A stretch of DNA of 20,923 nt from Beroe ovata (taxonomy: Eukaryota; Ctenophora; Nuda; Beroida; Beroidae), in contig CAMPET010000014.1 in NCBI GenBank assembly GCA_946803715.1, positions 607,188 through 628,110 on the forward strand, written 5' to 3'. Made by a program: the position numbers and the translations under genes. Below, one piece after another: positions 10,346 through 20,100 of the stretch (position 1 is its first letter; each line of letters begins with the position of its first letter). The notes beneath the pieces were generated by a model, which did not search any database, was not told the origin of the DNA, and was given only the letters and a program-made list of their open reading frames with translations.

Positions 10346-10717
10346 ACAGCCATAGCAACCACAATTATAATGGCAGTGTCTGTGGGGGAAATACCGATCT
10401 TATCGATTATTATCATCAGAACTAATATCATTGTGTAAAGAGAGAGCACATTAGAGATAATCACTCACAGTGATGATGAATTACACTCGCTAATTGTGTG
10501 TCATTACCACAGTTGACACTGGTGTCATTGGCAATACACTGGTGTCACTGATGTCGAGGCATTGACACTATTGATCAAGTTTTAGCAGCTTCACGTGATG
10601 TCTCTGTATTTGACAATAACCCATCTCCACCTACAAGTTACGCACCCACTGCATAACGCACCCCAATGCGCACCCCAATGTCCCCCCTCCCCGCCGATAA
10701 TACGTCACAACATCCCC

Positions 10718-13700
10718 CTACTCCAGTTGTTTCATCTCCACCTCCTCGTCCACCTTATCAGCCCGCACTGCCGGGGGCTGTCTCCGCTTAAAGAAGCCGC
10801 ATTTCCACAGGACGATCACTATTAGCACCAGGAAGAGGAGTCCACCGATCACAGACCCGATAATGATCCACAAGAGATTCTGACTCGTGATCTGAGATAG
10901 GAGGTGTCATATTATTAGAGAGGGGGGCTTGTCACGAGGTGAGGGGGTGTCATATTATTAGAGAGGGGGGCTTGTCACGAGGTGAGGGGGTGTCATATTA
11001 TTCGAGAGGGTGTTAACATACTCGGGTCAATGTTATCATACGGGTGTCAATGTTGTTAACATTTAGTGTGCTAACAACATTGGTGTTAACATTCAGTACG
11101 TCACACAGGTAGTAAATACAGTTAGTGGAGAGCAATGTGAGGGAATGTGAGATGTGGAATTCCTCACCTTAGATGGGTAGAGCTCGGATGTGGCTGAAGC
11201 AGAGTGTTTGATGGGCAGTACAAATGCGTCTTTCAGCTCACCTGCCCCAGCAATAACAGCGTGAGACGTGAGCGTGATTCCTTCGCTGTCGTAGAGATTA
11301 GCTTCGTGAACCTGTGTGTGATAATGTGTGAGTGAGTTACTGTGTGTGATAATGTGTGAGTGAGTTACTGTGTGTGATAATGTGTGAGTGAGTTAGAGTG
11401 AGTGAGTTGGAGGTGGAGACGTTGTGTTGGAGAGTTGTTAGGGGAGATCAGTACGACACACTCCCAGTCACTCACCCTCCCTCTTAGAGACATCTTGAAT
11501 CCGTGTGTGTAACTCTCCCCACTTAGAATTCTATCAAAGTTACACGTGATCTTCTTGCACNTAGAGAGGGGGGCTTGTCACGAGGTGAGGGGGTGTCATA
11601 TTATTAGAGAGGGTGTTAACATACTGATGTCAATGTTTTCATACGGGTGTCAGTGTTAAGATACTGGTGTTAACATTCAGTACGTCACACAAGTAGAAAT
11701 TAATACATTTTGGGGAGAGGTATGTGAAGGAATGTGAGATGTGGAATTCCTTACCTTAGATGGGTAGAGCTCGGATGTGGCTGAAGCAGAGTGTTTGATG
11801 GGCAGTACAAACGCGTCTTTCAGCTCTCCTGCCCCAGCAATAACAGCGTGAGACGTGAGCGTGATTCCTTCGCTGTCGTAGAGATTAGCTTCGTGAACCT
11901 GTGTGTGATAATGTGTGAGTGAGTTACTGTGTGTGATAATGTGTGAGTGAGTTACTGTGTGTGATAATGTGTGAGTGAGTTAAAGTGTGAGTGAGTGAAA
12001 GAGTTACTGTGTGTGATAATGTGTGAGTGAGTTAGAGAGAGTGAGTTGGAGGTGGAGACGTTGTGTTGGAGGGATTAAGGAAATAGATCAGTACGACACT
12101 CCCGGGCACTCACCCTCCCTCGTAGAGACATCTTGAATCCGTGTGTGTAACTCTCCCCACTCAGAATTCTATCAAAGTTACACGTGATCTTCTTGCACAG
12201 CTCGGGATTGGTAGCACAGTCCACAGATTCTGGTAACTCCGTCTCTCGCTCCTGGGGGAATGCGTTGTCATGGTGTTGCCATGGTGTTGCCATGGTGATA
12301 TGGTGTCGACTGTTGTCATGGTGATATGGTATTGCCACCATGACCATGACGTGATGACGTAACACTAACCTGTAAAGGAAGGACTAGACTCTCATCCAGT
12401 GCTAGAGATTTCTTAGTCTCGACATAAGGGTACCACGTGCTTGTATCGTAGGTACAGTAGTGCTGTACACTGTTATGTGTCCGCACAGTCACATTGTACA
12501 GTGGGACTATGAACAGCTTCTGTTCGGTGACTTGTTGTGGCCAGTAAATGTTCACTGTGATGTTAGGAATCTCCCCCTCGACCGAGTAGTCGCTAAGTGA
12601 GACCAGGTAATCGTGTCTGGGGGAAGAGTGAGTGTTATTGGAGAGATATTCAACTACATGTATACAGGGGAACAGGGGGAGCTGTGGGGAGTAATTAGGG
12701 AGTGGCTGATCACAAATCCTCACTCACCTAATGATAACTTCAGGTGACCCGATAGCTCGATTCACCACAGTATACTGGTTATTGAACGGTACTCTTGCCC
12801 TGTTCGACCCACCATTGATCACCAGATCAGCCAGTCTGCCCACATGAACAACAGCCACCACCACATTGTTGCTGAGGTCACTATCCTCTGTGGGATTATT
12901 GACCACAGCCTCAACCCCAAACATGAGGTCAGTCACCTCAGTAATCAGGGAAATGTCAAATGTGAGGGAGATTTTCTGAACCCTCACCGATTCCTCGTTT
13001 ATTGGGCCCTCATTTAGCAGGTGCACCTCGACATAGGAGCCCTTATCATCGACCGCCATGTACTCTCCCGTGTAGTCATTGAACTTGACAAGATCAGGTA
13101 GTGATATATTCACTACAATGTCATACGCGTAGTTATACAGCTCGGCTGTGCCAATGTTTGATACTGTTATCTCCTTGGTGATAGTTTTCACATAGGAAAA
13201 CACGACATCAGGGTAGATATCCTGCTCGTCAAACAGTGTGATATCCGCCACTGCGATCTTCATATCAACATTACAAACACCAGTTTCAGGGTGACAATTA
13301 GACTGAATAGTGAGGTCTTTCTCAGCTGCTTTTATCAGGCCCTGGTCAAGTATCAGCGAGCTGAGGCCCAGGACATCATCTAGACTTGCCTCAAAACTCA
13401 CAGGCATGGGCTGCACATTTCCCGTGGAGTTATCATAGGCTATGTCGATGGGGCTGGTGCAGGCTTTGGACAGGCCCGCCGTGGATACGTCCAGTTTCCC
13501 GCCCCACACACTCCCAGTTCCGCCGTCCTCGAACAGAAAACTGAGACGGGAGAAGCCGTCTCCGGTGTCGAGCTTAATCTTGAAAATCACGGGGAGGGAG
13601 TCGGTGGTGAGGGGTTCTCCTTCCAGATTAGCTTCATACTCCATACAAACCTGGATTGGGAGTGTGTTAGATATGTGTGTTCCTGTGTATCTGTGTAACA

Positions 13701-15704
13701 TGTACTGTGTTATGTGTCTGATTCATGTGTCGTGTGTTACCTGTAGGTTTGTCACTTGGCGTGTTTTGTTGAACTTGGTAAAGAGGAAGTCCAGGGTTGG
13801 ATTGACTCTGATGATACTCTTACTCCGAATGAAAGTTGCATGTCCAGACTGATATGCACCAATCACAACATCATTGTACCCGTTACCATCCATGTCCCGG
13901 CCCCCGGCTATGCTCCAGCCGAAGGTAGTCAGACCATCCTGGACATTCAATACGGACGGTTTGATGAGTTGTGAGTACTCAGTTTGTAATCCTGTCTCAC
14001 TGCCAAGGTACAGGAACACAGCTCCCTGACCGTTGTCATGATACGGAGCTCCCACAAACACGTCCATGTAGCTATCCTCATTCATATCACCAGCTGATGC
14101 CAGGGAGAAGCCAAATGCGGCGCCGCCCTGCTTCCCTGTTATCTTCATGGGGTTTTCCAGGAGATCCGTATCATCAAGATAATCAGAACCATACAAGACG
14201 TAAATGCGACCTGGACGTCAATTTACACATCATGTTGTGTATGGAATGTGGTTCGGGTGAAATGGAGTGTGTTTGTATGACATTGTCTCTGTGTTTCTCC
14301 ATTCAAACCTGTATCTGCAAGAATGTCACCGTTATATTCCGTGTACCAGGGCGCGCCCACAATCAAATCATCCAATCCATCACCATTGACATCGGTACAG
14401 GCAAGACTGTGGCCGAAGTAGCTACCCATCTGTTCACCAGAGAACGTGTAGTCAAAGTTGGGATCCAGAGAATTTTGGAATTTGTCAAAATCACGGACGG
14501 TTCTTGATTCGCCTTGGTCGGTATACTCAGTCCTCATTTTCGAGAATATTTTCACCTACAATAAGGTGAGTCAGTAATTTCAGGCAAATGTGAGGAGTCA
14601 TTTATCACAAAATAGGACTTCTAACCTCTCCTTTGTAAGTGCTTCCCCTAGGTCCACCAAGGATAATCTCCATTCCGTTTGAATCATCCTTATCCATGTT
14701 GCAAATCACAGAACTGTACCCAACATACTTGTTCATTTCGTTGTCATTTGCAGGCTCGGGTATTCTAGTCATTTCCTCTGTTGCATCAGAGAAACTGTCC
14801 AAATCTATCAAGAAAGCACCCCCGAGAGATTTGTGCCTACCAGGAGCACCTAACCGGAAAAGGGGTTTAATCAAAATACAACAAATCATATAACCACATA
14901 TCATTAGCAATACCATTACCATTATGATAAATAAATAAATATGATTCAACAGGATATATGCTCAAACCCATGACAAGATCATTGCCACTCAATGATGCTG
15001 CAATCCCTGCCTCACAATACCCATAGCTTTCATATCCTGAGTCATCTCCATTATCGCAGGGCATCAAATCTCTAACCTCCAGATCATCAAAGTCTCTGTT
15101 TGCCTGTAAACGGATGATTTACAACTTATTTCAATATATCATGCATTTGAGGGAAGAGCATTAAAGTTTGATTACCTATTCCATTACTCACCACAAGACA
15201 GCGACCAACTAACTGCCTAGGGAGGTCTTCGATGTAGCTTTGGAGCCAATAACGGTACTCAAAACGATGAGCACAAACGACAACATGCGAATCAGAGGCT
15301 TGAAGGGCAACACCAAGAAACTGATGACTCTTATTTTGAGCAGGAACAACATAAAAATCATTCTGTTGTCCAACATCTCCATATAAACTATAATATTCAT
15401 TACCACCATCATTGAAGATTTCAATCTGTGAGCTACAGTCAACAGCATCACCTTTTATTTCATTTAGGCGAGGAATGGGACACTTGAACAGAGCCCCGCC
15501 TTCAATAACCCCTTCTTGATCAGTGTCTGCATTTGGTGACCCCACAAGGAGCAAATTCTCACTTGATGATTTATGCAATGCAACTGTAAATCCAAATAAA
15601 CCATTATTACTCTTGACAACATGAACTGATTGTGTGTCTAAATTGAACTGTGATGTACACTTTATGATGACTAATAGAAAGAAAAAATGCACGTGGCTCT
15701 TCAT
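10718..15704 (-). CDS. Integrin alpha subunit 2 (complete, 10 exons)
   Basis: Exons on minus: 15192-15704, 14968-15103, 14626-14849, 14309-14555, 13741-14210, 12728-13650, 12370-12616, 12114-12251, 11755-11898 (or its copy 11168-11311), 10718-10891. The joined frame is open for 1071 codons. The ATG at 15702-15704 directly precedes a signal peptide ([18 protein letters not shown]); an in-frame ATG at 15744-15746 adds 14 residues and is less likely. FG-GAP propeller repeats carry calcium loops DVNGDGLDD (346-354), DMNEDSYMD (415-423) and DMDGNGYND (479-487). The Cys pair and GYCEAG stretch around residue 200 are typical of the integrin propeller. Thigh and calf regions follow, mostly in one 923-nt exon. 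A helix (1020-1043) precedes KCGFFKR (1044-1050) and a 21-residue acidic tail. There is no I domain. It is a diverged tandem paralogue of gene 1 and should pair with a beta subunit encoded elsewhere. Confidence 0.94.
10911..11010. repeat. 43-bp tandem repeat in the last intron of integrin gene 2
   Basis: Two exact 43-bp units (10911-10953, 10954-10996) plus a partial third starting at 10997. The unit contains TTAGAGAGGGGGGCTTGTC. The sequence after N 11561 starts inside one more such unit. Confidence 0.9.
10959..11560. repeat. Direct duplication, copy A (ends at N 11561)
   Basis: Matches 11562-12198 with scattered substitutions and indels. It contains a complete copy of the 48-codon integrin exon (11168-11311) and the first 85 coding bases (11476-11560) of a copy of exon 12114-12251, which is cut off mid-exon at the N. 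Protein differences between copies: none; I count four synonymous changes. A contig end at an unmerged haplotype explains this best. Confidence 0.88.
11312..11395. repeat. 28-bp minisatellite, three units (copy A)
   Basis: Unit CTGTGTGTGATAATGTGTGA plus GTGAGTTA, repeated three times exactly. Its first bases form the acceptor CACACACAG of the 48-codon integrin exon on minus. Confidence 0.92.
11562..12198. repeat. Direct duplication, copy B (begins after N 11561)
   Basis: Second copy of 10959-11560, continuous with the intact exon 12114-12251 to its right. It includes exon 11755-11898. The 28-bp intronic array has an extra unit relative to copy A, as expected of length-variable alleles. Confidence 0.88.
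11899..12034. repeat. 28-bp minisatellite, four units (copy B)
   Basis: Same 28-bp unit as at 11312, here at 11899, 11927, 11955 and again at 12007 after a degenerate 24-bp spacer. Three versus four units separates the two copies. Confidence 0.9.
12264..12350. repeat. TTGCCATGGTG tandem repeats in an integrin gene 2 intron
   Basis: Tandem GTTGCCATGGT/GTTGTCATGGT units followed by GTGATATGGT variants, filling the intron between exons 12370-12616 and 12114-12251. The same CCATGG-centred word is used in introns of integrin gene 1. Confidence 0.8.
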
Positions 15705-16170
15705 CCTATTGAAAACTTTGTCTGATCCAAATTTATTATGTCTCAATCATCTCCATCACCTAGGAGAATAAACAATAATCCCTAACCATCTCAATTACAA
15801 CCTTATAAGTAAATAGATAAGAGTAGCACATCTAAATGGTAAATAAATAGACAAGCAACTCTATCCTCTTTTCAGTGAGATTTAAGCTATGGCATTCATT
15901 GGTATTCAATCACCACAATACTTACAAGCAATTGAATGCCAGAAAACATAAAATCAAATATACATATGTTCGTTAGTACACTAATTATCCTATTTATCAA
16001 ATAAGCGACATCAACTCATTTTGAAACAGTTGTAGGTAGGTAATAATTGAAATAAATTAGAGAGAACGAAATAATATCTTAAGTTTTGACTCTTGAAATC
16101 ATATGATTACTGATAACTCGAATTTATATCAAATTTTTTATGATATTTCAAATCAAGTTGAAGATTTAAT

Positions 16171-16524
16171 GCGCGGCGCGGTTGCTTGGTGTTTCTTTCT
16201 GATGAACAGCTGTTATTTACACAAATTATTTCAAATTGTTTTTATCTATTTCGAAAACAAATTTGAAAGCTCGGCGTGAGTAGACGCGCGCCGCGCGCGG
16301 CCGCGGATATGATCGTGTTCAATATAGCAGGATTGCAATTTTAAGCGGTGAAAATTAATCACGGTTGCTAAAATCAAATTGTGTGCCGCCGCGTGCAGGC
16401 GCGCAGCGCATCATCGATCCTAATGCATCATTTTATGCACTTCAGAATTAATGCATAATTACATTATAAGAAGCTGCCAAATGCTAATCGTATTTCCGTT
16501 CCTAAAATCGCGCACAGCCGCGCG
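16171..16524. promoter_or_regulatory. Four CpG-dense patches in AT-rich DNA
   Basis: GCGCGGCGCG (16171-16180), a CGCGCGCCGCGCGCGGCCGC-type block (16285-16306), a GCCGCCGCGTGCAGGCGCGC block (16385-16404) and CGCGCACAGCCGCGCGG (16509-16525), spaced roughly 110 bp apart. The surrounding sequence is strongly AT-rich. Clustered CpG between divergent genes suggests an unmethylated bidirectional promoter core, but this is inference. Confidence 0.45.
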
Positions 16525-16587
16525 GTTTAATCTCGAGTCGTGGTGAAACGATTTAATATTTATTTCAGTTTCATAGTCCATACAATA

Positions 16588-16798
16588 TACGTTTTTTATA
16601 ATTTAGGCAAATTATTGCTACTATTATAGAAGTTACTGTTGCTATTTGGTCATTGTTATTATTGAATTATAGCATAGTTTCTAGGAACAATGTACGTTTT
16701 TTATAATTTCGGCAACTATTGCTACTATTATAGAAGTTAAACTGTTGTTATTTGGTCATTGTTATTATTGAATTATAGCATAGTTTCTAGGAACAATG
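16588..16798. repeat. Tandem duplication, 105-106 bp unit, two copies
   Basis: 16588-16692 and 16693-16798 both start TACGTTTTTTATAATTT and end TTTCTAGGAACAATG, with a handful of substitutions and a one-base indel. There is no N between them, unlike the integrin duplications, so this is probably a real duplication. It lies about 340 bp upstream of the proposed Ig gene start. Confidence 0.92.
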
Positions 16799-17136
16799 GA
16801 ACTTAACTGAAGACCCTGTATGGGTACATAATTCAATGAATTGGATTTATGAAGGGTGAAATGTCAGAACAGTGTTTCCTGAAGTCAAAAAGTTTTATTC
16901 ATTATTTTTGATAAGTAATTATTTTTGATAAGTTATGATTTTTGTGCTGTGCTCTTTACATGACCAATATCTCAAAAGAATATTTCGTAATATTCGTAAT
17001 ATTATATTATTATTATCAAAATATTGAATGAATATTTAGTTTTGTGAATTAACATTTAATAAATACTCCAAATTTTTACTCCAAATTTTTGAAATCTCTA
17101 TTTTGATGGCAATACACACTTCTTGTGTTATTGTTA

Positions 17137-20100
17137 ATGAACACAGTATGTTTCTTGAAAGTTGGTCTCCCCTTCCGAGTTCTTGGATGTATTTATGATG
17201 GATTGAAGTCGCATTATCTGAATATCAGTGGAAGATTCGATTCTGATTCTTTATTCTCTCCAAATTTTAATTTTTCTGTCTTGTTTTTAATAACAAGCTG
17301 TACTTTCATCTGCTTACAAAGTAAACCCTATGAATAAATGATTCAACTCTCATCATATTTTTCCTTAACTTCTTTTTTCTATTATTTTGTTAGATAACTC
17401 CATTAGTAAATCACATTATTTGTGCCTTATTTGTACCATTTTTTACCAACAGTTCTTCAGTCACAGGAGTAATGACTGAGAGCTGATACCATGCTACTTT
17501 TTTGGATTGTGCAGACTTTAATTCCAAATGGCGCTGCCTATATTGAGCCTGGGATGAGAGGCTCCAATAGTATGTGGATACAGTACACTCAATACATTTT
17601 TCTTTCAAACTGCAACGATGTAGTTGATTATTGATAATGTTTGTAAACCATTCCATAAATCTGCTCAGTTACAAATCCGGCCTGCTATTTTGTTACTCCT
17701 GAAACACAAGTTGTTGCAGAGGGAAGTTATGCTCACCTGAGAATTGCAGTTGGTAAGTGTATAGATGGGTGTTTATTGTGTGATGTTTAAGTGCTTTATG
17801 AACATGTAATTTCTTCTACCAGGGGGAGACCCAATGCCACAACCAGATGGCATTGATTGGCTCAAACTGCAAGGAGGAGCAATGCCTCCAAGAAGTCGGG
17901 ACAAATTGTCTATATTCTTCAAAGGTATGTTGATACTAAATTAATCCATTGTTTGGTTGTATATCAGTTATTAATACGGATATATGTTCTATACTACAAA
18001 TCTCCTACAGGCATCCAGTCTGTCAACTCAGGTGGCTATGGAGTCTATGTGCAGACATCTGCAGACACCAAATTTATTGAAGCCAAGATTATAGTTCGAT
18101 CAAGTGAGCACATACCAATACTTATAGTAATGTATGACATAAGTGCAAAAAGAATCAGAATCAGAAAGTCCTATCCAAATATCACTGCCATATTATTATA
18201 TCCCGGTGTAATCATAGCACAGATTACCCTCAATATGATATGCTTGTAGTCAATAACTACGCTGTACCTATTGTAATGAAATGGAAGCTGTAGCACAGGA
18301 ATCACGACCCATTCGTATTATGTACATATCGATGGCTAGTGAACTGCTGATCTAATTCCTGGTGAACCGCTCGACCAGGTGGCTCAAACTCCCTCTTTAG
18401 TGTGTACAGTGTACACTATAATATGTATTTGTGTCTGTCTGTCTGTCTGTCAGTCTGTCTGTCTGTCTGTCTGACTGTCTGTCTGTCTGTCTGACTGTCT
18501 GTCTGTCTTTCTGTCTGTCTGACTGTGACTTGTGAAACTTCTCCCTAGGCCGAATGTCGGTTGACGTGATTCCCAAGACAAGCAATCCACTACAAGGAAC
18601 GAGTAGATCAATACAGTGCAGTGCCGGAGCTCTGAATTCAGAGTACATGTGGCTACGTGATAATGTACAGATCATGAATAGTGACAGGTTTGTACTTTGC
18701 ACGTGTGCAATTCCCATGGCAACACACTGCGTAGTGCGTACGCTTATATCTCCATGGAAACGCGCCGCCTCACGCCCAAATACCGAATACGATTGAAATA
18801 TTGCTCCAGTAGTATTGTTAATATGCCAGCCAAATTGCTAGTCTCTGCAAACTGTCATCACCTGCATATAGTTTAACGTCAACTGAAATATGACGGGTAT
18901 CTTTCAATAGAGGTGTTAACTAGCTGTCAATTTACGCATCGGAATTCATATCCCAGTAGCTGCATCTCTCCACAGTCCACACACCCCCCTTCAATCTTCA
19001 TCCATGATTGATGGTTATCACGAGTCCACCCCGGACTCAATCCCAAGTCGACAAAGTGCTATGAGGGAGTTATATGAGTGCTAGGAAAGAGAGAAATGTG
19101 AGTGACGGGAAAGCATTCGTTCAGCGACTCGTTCTACCCTAATTAGCTAGATAATTAGAGAGATAATTAGTGATAATGAGAGAACTAATTTATAATCCTG
19201 AGTGAATATAGCTCGATGTTTGGTTGTGTGTCATCAGCTACTACAGAAATGTGTATTCTTTCCACTGACACACAAACACACAACACACGCACACACAGGG
19301 ATTCATAGACATAGACACAAACACAGACACACAAACACACTCACACACACTCAAAAACACACACACACCACATACAGCGTGTGCTCGGAATCCCTTTAAC
19401 ATAGAGAACTGTAATTCGTTTGAGCGTCGATTGTAACTACTGTCGTTTGAGAGTATGGGAAATAGTGAGCGTGCTATTATATTATACACTGAGATTAACT
19501 TCTGCTCCCTCACTCAACAACATGAGTGCAGCTTGCATCATGCAAATTTCATCCTGCAAAGTACATGGGGGGAATTTCATGGTTTAAACTTAGGATGAAA
19601 GAGGACTAGCCCTACATTAACATGTTAAAAACATGTACTCTTTTTGACACCGTTTCCCAGCACCGGTAATTATGTACACCAATGAGAGCAGGTGTCAACG
19701 AGAGCAGGTGTCAAGGGGGGACTACCAACTGGCTCGCACAAACAAACAAACTAACTAACTAACAAACAAACAAGCATACATACATACGAGCATACAAGTC
19801 TTCTCAAGTGTCAGATTATCAATGTGTGTGTTTTACGTGAAATGGACTAGAAACATGGTTACAAAATTATAAGTGAAAACCTTGCGGTTTTCGACATATA
19901 TCTATTATCAGCAGTATGATTATTCAATGCGTGAACGCACTAACACACGCATTAACACACACACGGACATACACGCCCACACACAAAACGTTATCGCACT
20001 GTGACGTATACAACATAATTCTCAATGAATATTCCAAGTCATATGGTATCATACTAAAATGTAAATATCAATTGAATTTCCATGTCAAACATGTGTGTGT

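Larger units (their letters stand above)
8951..10717. other. Intergenic between the two tandem integrin genes
   Basis: About 1.8 kb, AT-rich and without a credible exon. The left end must carry the promoter of integrin gene 1 and the right end the 3' flank of integrin gene 2. No AATAAA in minus sense was noticed within 500 bp after the gene 2 stop. TATAAAA words at about 9199 and 9230 face the wrong way for gene 1. Confidence 0.55.
15705..17136. other. Shared upstream region between divergent integrin gene 2 and Ig-domain gene
   Basis: About 1.4 kb between two start regions pointing away from each other. It is AT-rich except for CpG-dense patches, and it includes a 105-bp tandem duplication. 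No credible exon was seen. It should hold the promoter of integrin gene 2 and probably that of the Ig gene. Confidence 0.5.

Noticed and set aside
13971-14507. Plus-strand 178-codon open frame
   Set aside because: Antisense shadow of integrin gene 2 propeller exons, which show clear FG-GAP and calcium-loop motifs on minus.
17411-17656. Minus-strand 81-codon open frame
   Set aside because: It lies in the first proposed intron of the Ig gene, lacks splice or homology support, and its composition gives no family cue.
18397-18717. Minus-strand protein rich in DRQTDRQ
   Set aside because: It is simply the translation of the TCTG microsatellite and antisense to a supported Ig exon.
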